From Oscillatoriaceae cyanobacterium M33_DOE_052 (lineage in GTDB: Bacteria > Cyanobacteriota > Cyanobacteriia > Cyanobacteriales > Laspinemataceae): a DNA stretch of 33,906 bases. Under the pieces are notes generated by a model. The model searched no databases, had not been told where the DNA came from, and saw nothing but the letters and a program-made list of their open reading frames with translations. Within the stretch, counting starts at the first letter, position 1, and every line of letters begins with the position of its first letter. Positions 1-8,462 of this stretch are shown here, piece by piece. Made by a program: the position numbers and the translations under genes. The DNA is taken from positions 1 to 33,906 of the forward strand of contig DVDU01000022.1 of assembly GCA_015296065.1 (NCBI GenBank), in the 5' to 3' direction.

Positions 1-90
1 AAGTCCCTCAAGATGTATTTGAGAATCATGGAGAATGAATATTTAGTCATGCTTAAACTCCTTTTTTTTTATCTGCGGCTCTCATTATAA
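1..90 (+). CDS. 3' end of an unidentified upstream ORF (partial)
   Basis: Reading frame 1 is open from the window edge to a TAA at 88-90, giving about 29 residues that end FFYLRLSL. It stops 7 bases before the csm3 start, so it could be the tail of the preceding gene of the CRISPR operon, where cas10 or csm2 would be expected. I do not recognise the sequence. The frame crosses a run of nine T, so a sequencing slip could change the ending. It could equally be noncoding spacer. Confidence 0.25.
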   Translation, partial: KSLKMYLRIMENEYLVMLKLLFFYLRLSL

Positions 91-97
91 CATAATT

Positions 98-1195
98 GTG
101 GCTATTTTTACCACTTTTTTATTGACATTCAACACTTCTGCGTTAACCCAAAAACCTTTACTCGGAAAATTGCGCCTTACCAGTATCATTGAACTGAAAA
201 CTGGTTTGCATATTGGCGGTGGTGGAGAAACCCTAGATATCGGTGGTTTGGATAAACCAGTGATTCGGGACCCCCTTACCAAGTATCCCTACTTACCAGG
301 CTCTTCTCTGAAAGGGAAAATGCGCGCTATTTTGGAGCGAATGTTAAATAAACCCCTGAACAGAGCTGGAGGCAGCGGGACTTATCGCTATGAAAGCGAC
401 GATTTAGCAGATGGATTTACAGAAGTTAAGCAACAAAATTCACCCTTGCTAATTTGGTACAAAGGCGCTCGTGACTGTGAACTGAGCCGGTTATTTGGCT
501 CAACTGGTGTTGAGTGCTGGATCAAAAGTAGTGAAGTTAAGCAAGAACAACTAGAAAAAGTATCAGGTATCGAACCACGCCTGATTATCGCCTCTGCCAA
601 CCTTTTAGATAGAAAAAGCGGTCGATTTGATAACGAGGGAGCGGTAATTGGAGCGGGAGAAGTCCGAGAGGAGTACACTAAGGTAAAAGGCCGAAATTCG
701 CCAGCTCGGTTGATAGTGCGGGATTGTTATTTGTTGCCAGAATCGGCGGCAGAACTCAAAAGAGCAGACACCGGACTATATATGACAGAGTGGAAGTTTG
801 AGAACGGTATCGATCGCGTCACCTCCGCCGCCAACCCCAGACAGATAGAGCGAGTCCCCGCTGGGTCGAAATTCCAGTTAGAATTGATTTACACAGTGGA
901 AAATCAAGCCCAAGCTATAGCAGACTTGGAAAACATCGCCATTGCCCTGGCTATCCTAGAAGATGATGCCCTTGGGGGACATGGGTCTCGCGGCTACGGC
1001 CAAATTAAATTTACAGATTTTCAGGTTTTCTATCGCAGTTTGGAGAAATATCGCCAAATCATCCGCCAGCCTTCCGGTTCCTCCGGTTCGCAGCCAATTT
1101 CATCTGCCGACGATACGGCTGCTTTATTAGATAATTTTAGTGGTTTGCGCGATAAAGTGGAGCGACTTTTGCCAGACAAGGGGGATGAAGCATGA
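98..1195 (+). CDS. csm3: Csm3, type III-A CRISPR backbone RAMP protein and target-RNA nuclease
   Basis: Csm3 forms the repeating backbone of the type III-A (Csm) effector and cuts bound target RNA every six bases. The N-terminal part has the family pattern GLHIGGGGE, then GLDKPVIRDP and the loop YLPGSSLKGKMR (about residues 66-76). The Asp at about residue 52 in GLDKPV aligns with the catalytic Asp of known Csm3 proteins, so RNA cleavage is probably intact. Later come TEWKFENGIDRVTSAANPR and a Gly-rich GGHGSRGYGQIKF. The protein is 365 aa, long for Csm3, with an extra C-terminal tail of about 50 residues. The start is uncertain: GTG at 98 has no clear ribosome site, and TTG at 122 would drop 8 residues. 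It overlaps csm4 by ATGA and heads the visible operon csm3-csm4-csm5-cas6-CARF. Confidence 0.9.
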   Translation: MAIFTTFLLTFNTSALTQKPLLGKLRLTSIIELKTGLHIGGGGETLDIGGLDKPVIRDPLTKYPYLPGSSLKGKMRAILERMLNKPLNRAGGSGTYRYESDDLADGFTEVKQQNSPLLIWYKGARDCELSRLFGSTGVECWIKSSEVKQEQLEKVSGIEPRLIIASANLLDRKSGRFDNEGAVIGAGEVREEYTKVKGRNSPARLIVRDCYLLPESAAELKRADTGLYMTEWKFENGIDRVTSAANPRQIERVPAGSKFQLELIYTVENQAQAIADLENIAIALAILEDDALGGHGSRGYGQIKFTDFQVFYRSLEKYRQIIRQPSGSSGSQPISSADDTAALLDNFSGLRDKVERLLPDKGDEA

Positions 1196-2262
1196 AAGAA
1201 GAATGGAGATTAGTTAAGCTGAAATTTGGTCGATCGCCCGCACATTTTGGCGAAGTGGGCATCGGGATGGAAGAAACCGGGACTCAGGTAGCTTCCGACA
1301 CCTTATTTAGTGCCGTGATGACTGCTTATGCTCGGTTATATGGTGGAAATGACATTGCCGAATTACTCGGACAGTTTCCCTCTGAAAAATCTCCCCAACA
1401 CCAGCCACCATTTCGTTTCAGCTCCACCTTTATCTACCGCCAAACCGGCGACAGGGATATTTATTACCTTCCGCGTCCCCAGAAATTCCCGGTCAACTAT
1501 CCCTATGAAGATGTACAATTCTTCAAAACCTACAAAAAGCTGTCATACTTACCATTAGAAGTTTGGCAGAAATGGTATCAGCGAGAAGGATTTACCGAGG
1601 CGGATAAGGAGGAGCTAATCCGCGAAACTGAAAAGCCAGAATCTAGTGTGTGGTTGCGGGAGCAGGGCACTTTTGACTATCAAAAAGCCTTTCAAACTGG
1701 ACTGCAGCCTAAAGTTGCCGTGGACAGAATCACCGCCGCCACTAATTTCTACCACATCAAGTTAGTGCAATTCCAATGGGAGCAGAACGGACAAGAGATT
1801 ACATCCCTGTCGGGGCTGTATTTTCTCCTATGCTTTCCTGAGAGGAATAAAGAGCTAGAATCTAAATTAGAGGCTGCTTTTCACCTGCTGGGTGAGGAGG
1901 GACTAGGGGGCGATCGCTCTAGCGGCTTAGGGCGATTTGAGGTAGAATGGTTATCACTGCCAGAACCTTGGCAAAAAATCGTCAATTTCACCCAAACAAC
2001 CCACCAATGCCTGATTAGTTTATTCTGGGATATAGATTTACCCGATAACTTTTTAGCTGAGTCCAGCTATGAAATTAAACCACGCGGTGGTTGGCTATCA
2101 GGACAACAATTGCGGCGTCAAATGGTGCGGATGTTCGCCGAAGGTTCCGTGTTGCGGGAAGTTCCACCAGGCAAACTCGCCGACGTGACACCTACAGAAT
2201 ATAAACCACACCCCATCTATCGCAGTGGTATCAGCTTGAGTTTACCCATTCGCCTGAGCTAA
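1192..2262 (+). CDS. csm4: Csm4, type III-A CRISPR RAMP protein
   Basis: Csm4 caps the 5' end of the Csm complex, contacts Cas10 and holds the 5' handle of the crRNA. The 356-aa protein has the Csm4 layout. The N-terminal ferredoxin-like region runs KLKFGRSPAHFGEVGIG, then SDTLFSAVMTAYARLYGG. A middle part has YYLPRPQKFP and KVAVDRITAATNFYH. The Gly-rich loop EEGLGGDRSSGLGRF is followed by WLSLPEPW, and a C-terminal region contains YEIKPRGGWL. The start codon overlaps the csm3 stop (ATGA at 1192-1195), which points to translational coupling. It is 8 bases from csm5. Name rests on these motifs and on gene order. Confidence 0.88.
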   Translation: MKEEWRLVKLKFGRSPAHFGEVGIGMEETGTQVASDTLFSAVMTAYARLYGGNDIAELLGQFPSEKSPQHQPPFRFSSTFIYRQTGDRDIYYLPRPQKFPVNYPYEDVQFFKTYKKLSYLPLEVWQKWYQREGFTEADKEELIRETEKPESSVWLREQGTFDYQKAFQTGLQPKVAVDRITAATNFYHIKLVQFQWEQNGQEITSLSGLYFLLCFPERNKELESKLEAAFHLLGEEGLGGDRSSGLGRFEVEWLSLPEPWQKIVNFTQTTHQCLISLFWDIDLPDNFLAESSYEIKPRGGWLSGQQLRRQMVRMFAEGSVLREVPPGKLADVTPTEYKPHPIYRSGISLSLPIRLS

Positions 2263-2270
2263 ATCAAATT

Positions 2271-3590
2271 ATGGCAACATCTCCAGCAGCAGGGTTGAAA
2301 AAACCCCAAGTTTACGAATCCCGAAAAATCCAGCTCACCAGTCCATTGTTGCACATCGGTGGTGCAGTATCGCAATTGAACCCTTTTGAGTTTGTCCAGA
2401 GCGGTAATAAAGTCTATTTACCAAACCAGGAAGCACTAGCCAAAGCTCTGCTCGCCAAGGGAGGGCGATTTCTTGACGATTATATCGCCACCATTGAGGA
2501 ACGGCAAGATATCAGACCATTGCTAGTACAAGCCTTTGGTAAAGAATGGTGGACAGCTAAAGATGAAGCAGGAAACCGGGTTTTTCCTGAAGAGACAATT
2601 AGCCATAAATGGACTGACGATAATATTACCACTTTGCGCCCGATGATTCGCAACGGGATGGGGCAACTGTATATTCCCGGTTCTTCCATTAAAGGCGCAA
2701 TCAGAACAGCTATTGCTTATTACCTGCTCAAAAACGCCGATACCTATCAAATCCCCGCCGCCACCAGGGTGAGCGCCATTGAGGCAACTCTGATAGAAAA
2801 GTTGGGGAAGCTAAACAATCATAAAAAAAATTTTTTTGATGATGATTTGTTTATGGACAGTCTTTTTTCTGACTTCACCCTCACCTATCAAGGACGCCAC
2901 CATAAATTACTCACAAACTCCGAGAATAGTTCTTCTAACACCGACTTTCTGCGCGCTTTGAAAGTCAGCGACTCCACCCCCCTCATCGAATCCAAAGCCA
3001 AAACCAAGCAAGGGAAAATAATATCCGTAAATCTGCCAGTGGTAGGGAAGGTAATAATTTCCAGCCGAGATTCCGACTACTCAGCCAAATACAGAGCATC
3101 TATCTACGCAGAAATGGTCTGCCATGTCAAGGCGGAATTTACCCTTACTCTGGATACAGAAATGCTATCATGGTTTACGCACAACCAGGGAATCAAATTG
3201 CCATTCAGTAATTTAGACGAACTACTGCAAATTTGCCGAGAATTTGCCCAGGATCAGTGGAAAGGTGAACATGATTACTGGGAAAAAATACAAAATAACG
3301 ATAAAGACCAAAAGCATCAATTAAATTTTGATGAAATTAGAAAATTTTACATGGCAGAAAAATGCTCTTATAATTTGAGATTGGGCTGGGGTTGTGGAAT
3401 GAATGGCACCACAGTAGATTTTTTATTTCAAGAAGAAACCAGACAACAAATCCGGGATATGTGCGGTTTAAAAGCTCCGGGTTATGAAGCACCAAAATCC
3501 CGGCGGACAATAGTTGATGAGAATGGCGATATCAAATTTGTCCCTGGCTGGGTGAAATTTAAAACTTTAGAGGCGAAAAGCCAAATTTAA
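2271..3590 (+). CDS. csm5: Csm5, type III-A CRISPR RAMP protein
   Basis: Csm5 sits at the 3' end of the Csm complex and helps crRNA maturation. The 439-aa product begins the RAMP fold with KIQLTSPLLHIGGAVSQLNPFEFV and has the typical YIPGSSIKGAIRTAIAYYLL loop at about residues 134-154. The remainder is variable, as usual for Csm5, and ends with a Gly-rich LGWGCGMNG stretch before the last 60 residues. A run of nine A followed by seven T near 2823-2838 lies inside the gene in frame. It follows csm4 by 8 bases and precedes cas6 by 7 bases, so the genes are surely one transcript. Confidence 0.88.
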   Translation: MATSPAAGLKKPQVYESRKIQLTSPLLHIGGAVSQLNPFEFVQSGNKVYLPNQEALAKALLAKGGRFLDDYIATIEERQDIRPLLVQAFGKEWWTAKDEAGNRVFPEETISHKWTDDNITTLRPMIRNGMGQLYIPGSSIKGAIRTAIAYYLLKNADTYQIPAATRVSAIEATLIEKLGKLNNHKKNFFDDDLFMDSLFSDFTLTYQGRHHKLLTNSENSSSNTDFLRALKVSDSTPLIESKAKTKQGKIISVNLPVVGKVIISSRDSDYSAKYRASIYAEMVCHVKAEFTLTLDTEMLSWFTHNQGIKLPFSNLDELLQICREFAQDQWKGEHDYWEKIQNNDKDQKHQLNFDEIRKFYMAEKCSYNLRLGWGCGMNGTTVDFLFQEETRQQIRDMCGLKAPGYEAPKSRRTIVDENGDIKFVPGWVKFKTLEAKSQI

Positions 3591-3597
3591 GCAATTT

Positions 3598-4353
3598 ATG
3601 TTGATTCGCTCTACTTGGACATTAACTGTATCGCAACCAACGGTTTTACCCCGTGCTTATAACTTAGAACTGGTGAAACAACTGCACCGCCAGCTAGGAT
3701 TAGAAATAGGTGGCGAAGGGATACCGCCGATTTCCGCTTCAGCAATTTTAGGTTATTACCAGACTTCCAGGGATTTTTTCACTTTCCAGCCGGAGGAGTT
3801 TTATTCCTTGACGATGTGTGGTTTGCGAGAACCAGAGGCGAAGGCGATATCCGCTCTCAATCTCTCCTCGAAACTGGAATTTTTGGGAGCCAAGTTTGAT
3901 GTGATTAACCGGGAAGACGAAATTACCAGTTATGAGGCATTATACGGCGCTTTGGTCGCCAATGAGCCAGAACCAGTCAAACGGTTAAAATTGCAGTTCG
4001 CGACGCCGACGGCTTTCGCGCAACAAGGTGTCACCTTACCCCTCCCTGTCCCTACATTGATGTTCCGCAGTTGGCTGGAAAGGTGGAATGAATTTGCCCC
4101 GATTTATTTAGGGAGTGATGATTTACTTGGTTACTTGTGTGGTGCTATCATGTTAAAGCAGCACAAAATTCAAACTCGGTCTTTTCAGCTTCCCCGGGGT
4201 TATGTTAATGGATTTACTGGGGAAGTGACTTTGCAAGTTATGAATGGAGCTGAACCGTTGCTGGCAAATGTGGCGGATCTGCTGGTTGTGTATGCTAAGT
4301 TTGCCGGTACGGGGATAAAAACCCGTTTGGGTATGGGTCATACTTTAGTTTAG
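3598..4353 (+). CDS. cas6: Cas6, pre-crRNA endoribonuclease
   Basis: Cas6 cleaves the precursor CRISPR transcript within repeats to give mature guide RNAs. The 251-aa protein has the Cas6 size and double-RAMP layout. It opens TWTLTVSQPTVLPRAYNLELVKQLH, has a central FATPTAFAQQG strand typical of Cas6, and ends with the Gly-rich loop FAGTGIKTRLGMGHT that marks the family. The catalytic His cannot be assigned by eye. Its place after csm5 shows that this locus carries its own processing enzyme, so an array using a matching repeat should lie close by outside the window. It is followed after 20 bases by the CARF gene. Confidence 0.88.
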   Translation: MLIRSTWTLTVSQPTVLPRAYNLELVKQLHRQLGLEIGGEGIPPISASAILGYYQTSRDFFTFQPEEFYSLTMCGLREPEAKAISALNLSSKLEFLGAKFDVINREDEITSYEALYGALVANEPEPVKRLKLQFATPTAFAQQGVTLPLPVPTLMFRSWLERWNEFAPIYLGSDDLLGYLCGAIMLKQHKIQTRSFQLPRGYVNGFTGEVTLQVMNGAEPLLANVADLLVVYAKFAGTGIKTRLGMGHTLV

Positions 4354-4373
4354 ATTATTACAGGAGCATTATC

Positions 4374-5495
4374 GTGAGGGACACTTTAATTTGTACCGTC
4401 GGCACGAGCTTGTTTAGCAATATTAAATTTGCTAAAGACCATGAAGTAATTCAGCAGGCTTTTCAGGGAAAAAACTGGCAACAGCTTGCCCTGCTTTTGC
4501 TGGAGAAACCAAATAATGATCGATTGTGCGGAGCGGAGATTAACTCGATTACCAGCATTTGTAATGGAAACTATCTGTCATCGCGCTATCGGTTGCTGTT
4601 TCTCGTCTCGGAAACCGAAGATGGCAAAAATACTGGCGAAGTGTTAAAGTTGTATTACAAAAATTCTCGAAATTCCTTAAAGTTTGATGATGTGGATGTG
4701 CAGGTACTGGAAGGATTGCGAGACGACAAAGTGAAAGATTTTAAGCAAAAAGGCTTAAAAAATCTTGTCCGCTACATCAGCTCGGAAGTGAAAAAATTTT
4801 CGCCGCAAAAGATTGCGATTAATGCGACTGGCGGTTATAAAGCCCAAATATCCTTTGCTGGGATGGTGGGTCAGGCTTTGGAGATTCCGGTGTATTATTT
4901 ATTTGAGAAGTTTTCTGAAGTAATCGAGTTACCGCCGCAACCGATTGCGCTGGATTTGGCTTTTTGGCTCAACAATTATCAATTTTTTGAGCAGATGGAA
5001 GCTAATTCAATGATGCCTAAATCGGAAGTGGCAGCAGCAGTGCAAAATCCTTACTTGCAATCTTTGGTAGATGAGGAAATCGTAGATGGTGCCTCTTGGG
5101 TGAGTCTTTCAGCGATGGGCGAGTTGTTTCACCAACGCTCTCGGTTACAATTTGCCAAGCAAGAAACCACGATTATGTCTTTAATTCCTCAAGATGATAC
5201 GCCGCCATCTCAGAAAAAGATTAACCTCCGCGATGACCACGGGAAAGATGTGTTAAAGGCATTTGGCGATAAAATATGTCGTTCTCCTTACGTAAAAAGT
5301 GTGATTAACTCTTTGCCTTTTAATCCGAAACAAATTCAGCCGATTTTAGGGGCTTACGATAATGGGATAGTTGAGTTTGTTCTCACTTGGACGGACAGGG
5401 GATTAGGTTTGTGCATTCAAACCACCGGACGGAATCTGGCGGAAACCAATAGTATTGCTCTGCATTTGGAACAAGAATTTGGTCAGAGGACTTAG
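4374..5495 (+). CDS. CARF-domain type III CRISPR accessory protein (APE2256-like) with winged helix and unassigned C-terminal domain
   Basis: CARF domains bind cyclic oligoadenylate made by Cas10 and switch on an attached effector. Residues 1-195 look like a CARF domain of the APE2256 type: the first strand ends in CTVGTSL (7-13), and the second motif is INATGGYKAQ (149-158), the usual ligand-binding positions. Residues about 205-260 look like a winged helix (VSLSAMGELFHQRSRL). The last 90 residues contain SPYVKSVINSLPFNP, then VEFVLTWTDRGLGLCIQTTGRN. No HEPN R-X4-6-H motif is visible, so this is not a standard Csm6/Csx1. A RelE-like RNase tail, as in known CARF-HTH-RelE fusions, is possible but unproven. 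The GTG start is set by AGGAG at 4362-4366. It is the last gene of the CRISPR operon. Confidence 0.82.
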   Translation: MRDTLICTVGTSLFSNIKFAKDHEVIQQAFQGKNWQQLALLLLEKPNNDRLCGAEINSITSICNGNYLSSRYRLLFLVSETEDGKNTGEVLKLYYKNSRNSLKFDDVDVQVLEGLRDDKVKDFKQKGLKNLVRYISSEVKKFSPQKIAINATGGYKAQISFAGMVGQALEIPVYYLFEKFSEVIELPPQPIALDLAFWLNNYQFFEQMEANSMMPKSEVAAAVQNPYLQSLVDEEIVDGASWVSLSAMGELFHQRSRLQFAKQETTIMSLIPQDDTPPSQKKINLRDDHGKDVLKAFGDKICRSPYVKSVINSLPFNPKQIQPILGAYDNGIVEFVLTWTDRGLGLCIQTTGRNLAETNSIALHLEQEFGQRT

Positions 5496-5510
5496 GTAGA
5501 GCAGCGTAGG

Positions 5511-5581
5511 TTTGTAGTTGGGCTTTAGCCCAGAGGTTTTTTGGGCTGAAGGGGCGCTTCGCAAAGCGCCCCTACTACAAA
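5511..5581. repeat. 71-bp palindromic dispersed element with short terminal inverted repeats
   Basis: The segment is bounded by TTTGTAGT (5511-5518) and its complement ACTACAAA (5574-5581). It holds the palindrome TGGGCTTTAGCCCA and a second strong hairpin. The same GTAGT-GGGCTT-AGCCC core recurs at 24106-24316, so this is a dispersed cyanobacterial repeat rather than gene-specific DNA. Confidence 0.6.
5551..5572 (+). terminator. Strong hairpin at the end of the CRISPR-Cas operon
   Basis: GGGGCGCTT (5551-5559) pairs perfectly with AAGCGCCCC (5564-5572) around a 4-base loop, 55 bases after the CARF stop codon. There is no T-run after it, so it is only a candidate terminator and could simply be part of the repeat element around it. 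Confidence 0.35.
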
Positions 5582-5585
5582 CTCT

Positions 5586-5600
5586 GTTACAATCTGTAAC
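5586..5600. promoter_or_regulatory. 15-bp palindrome upstream of ccdA
   Basis: GTTACA (5586-5591) and TGTAAC (5595-5600) form a perfect dyad with a 3-base centre, 32 bases before the ccdA start. It overlaps a good -10-like hexamer TACAAT (5588-5593), so a regulator bound here could block the promoter. No convincing -35 box is visible. It does not match the NtcA consensus. Operator function is an inference. Confidence 0.3.
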
Positions 5601-5632
5601 GTAAATCCGCACCCCAGCCAACAATTAGGAGT

Positions 5633-6370
5633 ATGTTAGATAACCTCCAAACCACACTCTACCAACTACAGCAATTTGCTAATACGATCGTCTCTGGCCA
5701 ACTCACCCATATCACAATAGTGAGCATAGGCTTAATCTTCATCGCCGGTTTGCTCACTAGCCTGACTCCCTGCATGCTCTCCATGCTCCCCATCACCATC
5801 GGCTACATCGGGGGCAGCGAAACCAAAAGCCGCACCCAAGCCGCATTACAATCCACCTGGTTCGCCCTCGGTTTAGCCACCACCCTCGCCGGTTTAGGTA
5901 TCGCCGCCGCCTTTTTAGGCAAAGTTTATGGGCAAATTGGTCTCGGTTTGCCTATTGTGGTGAGCGTTGTCGCCATCATTATGGGGTTAAACTTACTCGA
6001 AGCCTTACCCCTGCAACTCCCCTCCTTTGATGGCATGCAATTCCTACCCGCCAATTTGTCCGGGGGAGCCCGATCGTACCTCCTCGGTTTAACCTTCGGA
6101 TTAGTCGCATCACCCTGCAGCACCCCCGTATTAGCAACCCTGCTGGCGTGGGTAGCCACGACAAAAGACCTCATTTTAGGCGCAGCGCTGCTGTTATCTT
6201 ACACCGCCGGATATGTGGCGCCGCTGATTTTGGCTGGAACCTTTACCGGTACAATTAAAAAGTTGCTGGAATGGCGCCGCTGGTCAGCGTGGATTTCCCC
6301 CGCCAGCGGCGTCCTCTTAGTGGGATTCGGCGTGTTTTCCCTGCTCCTGCGCTTGCTGCCAGCAGTGTAA
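5633..6370 (+). CDS. ccdA: CcdA, cytochrome c biogenesis thiol-disulfide transmembrane protein
   Basis: CcdA carries reducing equivalents from the cytoplasm (or stroma) across the membrane to keep apocytochrome c cysteines reduced for haem attachment. The 245-aa protein is hydrophobic, with about six membrane segments. The two redox Cys lie in the expected motifs: SLTPCMLSMLPIT (Cys47) and ASPCSTPVLATLL (Cys162). The ATG follows AGGAG (5627-5631). It is 30 bases upstream of ccs1, the standard cyanobacterial and plastid pairing for System II cytochrome c maturation (c6 and cytochrome f). The call is well supported by sequence and partner. Confidence 0.93.
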   Translation: MLDNLQTTLYQLQQFANTIVSGQLTHITIVSIGLIFIAGLLTSLTPCMLSMLPITIGYIGGSETKSRTQAALQSTWFALGLATTLAGLGIAAAFLGKVYGQIGLGLPIVVSVVAIIMGLNLLEALPLQLPSFDGMQFLPANLSGGARSYLLGLTFGLVASPCSTPVLATLLAWVATTKDLILGAALLLSYTAGYVAPLILAGTFTGTIKKLLEWRRWSAWISPASGVLLVGFGVFSLLLRLLPAV

Positions 6371-6400
6371 AGATAATAAGTGAGATAACAAAAGTTAGGA

Positions 6401-7774
6401 ATGATATCAGAGAAACAAGAGTTAGTATTTAAAGGAGATAAATGGTGGTCTGCGCCGCAGCAGTTGGGGCGGAAACTCCTGCGCTTTGTGGGAGATTTGC
6501 GCTTAGCGATCGTGCTGCTATTGGCGATCGCCCTCTTCAGCATCAGCGGCACCATCATAGAACAGGGACAAACCCTAGAATTCTACCAAACCAACTACCC
6601 CGAAAACCCCGCCCTCTTCGGCTTCCTCACCTGGAAAGTCCTCCTCTTCTTAGGCTTAAACGGCGTTTATCACACCTGGTGGTTTCTCGCCCTTCTCATC
6701 GTCTTTGGTAGCAGCCTAACCGCCTGCACCTTTACCCACCAATGGCCCGCCCTCAACGCCGCTCGCACCTGGAAATACTACCAACAACCCCGACAATTTG
6801 AAAAACTCGCCCTCAGTGCCCAATTAAACGGCGAACACCTCAACCAAATCACCACCTTACTGCAAAAACGGCGTTACCGCGTCTTCACCGAGGCTTCAGA
6901 AACCGGAGGTAACACCCTCTATGCTCGCAAAGGCATAATCGGCAAAATCGGCCCCATATTAGTTCACGCCAGCATGCTCGTCATTCTCGGCGGTTCCATT
7001 TGGGGCGGGCTCAACGGCTTTATGGCCCAAGAATTAGTCCCCAGTGGCGGTAACTTCACCATCCAAAACATCATTGATGCGGGGCCATTTTCCCAGCAAC
7101 GCATCCCCAAAGACTGGGGCGTAAAAGTAAATCGCTTCTGGATTGAATACAGCCCCGAAGGCGACATCGACCAGTTTTATTCCGATTTATCAGTCATCAA
7201 CAACAGCGGCGAAGAACAAAAACGGGAAACCATCCACGTTAACCAACCCCTGCGCTACCAAGGTATCACCATCTACCAAACCAACTGGGGTATCGCCGCC
7301 ATCCGGGTTCGCCTCAACAATAGTCCCATATTTCAACTGCCAATGGCCGCCATCGACACCAACGGCGGCGGACGCATTTGGGGCACCTGGATACCCACCA
7401 AACCCGATTTAAGCGCCGGAGTTTCTGTCATCGCCAAAGACTTACAAGGCACCGTATTAATTTACGGTCCAGACGGCAAATTAATCACCACTGCCCGCGA
7501 GGGAATGGCCACAGAAGTTAACGGCGTGAATCTCAGTATATTAGATTTGGTGGGCAGCACCGGACTGCAAATCAAAGCCGACCCGGGCATCCCGTGGGTG
7601 TACGCCGGGTTTGCCTTCCTGATGCTCGGAGTCGTATGGAGTTACTTTTCTCACTCCCAGATATGGGCATTGGAAAAAGACGGCAAACTCTATGTGGGCG
7701 GGAAGACTAACCGCGCCCAAGTCGCATTTGAGCGGGAATTGATAGAAATTTTGGGTCAAATTCCTGGGGTGTAG
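6401..7774 (+). CDS. ccs1: Ccs1/ResB, System II cytochrome c synthase subunit
   Basis: Ccs1 works with CcsA/ResC to move haem across the thylakoid or plasma membrane and attach it to apocytochromes c. The 457-aa protein has the ResB layout. N-terminal membrane segments include [24 protein letters not shown] and [18 protein letters not shown] third membrane segment has the conserved His in [17 protein letters not shown], and a large lumenal domain follows. A last membrane helix ([21 protein letters not shown]) comes near the C-terminus. It follows ccdA closely on the same strand, so co-transcription is likely. The partner gene ccsA is not in the window, as is usual in cyanobacteria. Confidence 0.93.
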   Translation: MISEKQELVFKGDKWWSAPQQLGRKLLRFVGDLRLAIVLLLAIALFSISGTIIEQGQTLEFYQTNYPENPALFGFLTWKVLLFLGLNGVYHTWWFLALLIVFGSSLTACTFTHQWPALNAARTWKYYQQPRQFEKLALSAQLNGEHLNQITTLLQKRRYRVFTEASETGGNTLYARKGIIGKIGPILVHASMLVILGGSIWGGLNGFMAQELVPSGGNFTIQNIIDAGPFSQQRIPKDWGVKVNRFWIEYSPEGDIDQFYSDLSVINNSGEEQKRETIHVNQPLRYQGITIYQTNWGIAAIRVRLNNSPIFQLPMAAIDTNGGGRIWGTWIPTKPDLSAGVSVIAKDLQGTVLIYGPDGKLITTAREGMATEVNGVNLSILDLVGSTGLQIKADPGIPWVYAGFAFLMLGVVWSYFSHSQIWALEKDGKLYVGGKTNRAQVAFERELIEILGQIPGV

Positions 7775-7779
7775 TCATT

Positions 7780-7876
7780 GGTTCTTTGTCCTTTGTCCTT
7801 TGTCCCCTTCGACTTCGCTCAGGGCAGGCTTGGTCATTTGTCCTTTGGTGACAAGGGACAAGGGAGAAGGGAGAAG
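7780..7876. repeat. Dispersed short-repeat block (TTTGTCC / GACAAGG type)
   Basis: The gap between ccs1 and queF holds three tandem TTTGTCC heptamers, the hairpin-forming CCCTTCGACTTCGCTCAGGG, then TCATTTGTCC and GACAAGGGACAAGGGAGAAG. The same family appears at 9018-9112, 16833-16862, 21297-21350 and 29665-29790. It lies between two convergent genes. Confidence 0.6.
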
Positions 7877-7886
7877 TGACAGTGGT

Positions 7887-8315
7887 TCATACCCCTGCAC
7901 CCTGCTGGTGGCGGACTTCAATCACAGTGTGGACATTGCCGCGAGGGTTGAAATCGCCTTTGATGGTGACTTCTAGGGGGTTGCAGGCGGCAACGAAGTC
8001 ATCGAGGATTTGGTTAACCGATTCTTCGTGGGAGATGTAGCGATCGCGGTAGCCATTGATATAGAGCTTGAGGGCCTTCAGCTCCACCACCCGATCGTCA
8101 GGCACGTAAGTCACGTAGATTGTGGCAAAATCAGGATAACCAGAAAACGGACACTTGCAGGTAAACTCCGGCAAAGTAATGTGGATATCATAGCGCCGAC
8201 CGGGGCGGGGGTTAGGAAAAGTGATTAACTCGCCCTCCTGAATCACGCGCTCGCCATACTTCAGCTCTGGGTTTTCTGCTGCTAGTGTTGCATCTGGGGT
8301 TGGGGTGTGACTCAT
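7887..8315 (-). CDS. queF: QueF, NADPH-dependent preQ0 (7-cyano-7-deazaguanine) reductase
   Basis: QueF reduces preQ0 to preQ1 with two NADPH in queuosine tRNA modification. The 142-aa product is the short unimodular type. It shows the family motifs: FTCKCPFSGYPDFA with the nucleophile Cys55 and Asp62 (the same numbers as in the Bacillus enzyme), and ELKALKLYINGYRD (78-91), the NADPH-binding QueF signature. HEESVNQILDDF follows. The gene stands alone on the - strand, convergent with ccs1. I looked for a preQ1 riboswitch in the bases before the start and saw none. Confidence 0.97.
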   Translation of the reverse strand: MSHTPTPDATLAAENPELKYGERVIQEGELITFPNPRPGRRYDIHITLPEFTCKCPFSGYPDFATIYVTYVPDDRVVELKALKLYINGYRDRYISHEESVNQILDDFVAACNPLEVTIKGDFNPRGNVHTVIEVRHQQGAGV

Positions 8316-8462
8316 AAACCTATCTAACTCGAATGCGATCGACTACTGATGGACAACCAAACCTCAGTATAAACGCTCTCGACCACTTCACCTTCTAGTT
8401 GGTCACAGCCCCAACCCGCTTCCCCCCTAATTTTTCTCTATTGTAAATTAAAAACCAAAACC

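Noticed and set aside
2823-2838. Homopolymer A/T run in csm5 as a frameshift
   Set aside because: The frame stays open and the RAMP protein continues normally on both sides, so no frameshift is needed.
4374-5495. Csm6 (CARF-HEPN) call for the CARF gene
   Set aside because: No R-X4-6-H HEPN motif is present in the C-terminal half, so the name Csm6 is not justified.
8316-8462. preQ1 riboswitch before queF
   Set aside because: Looked for a small pseudoknot-type aptamer on the - strand and found no matching stem or A-rich tail.
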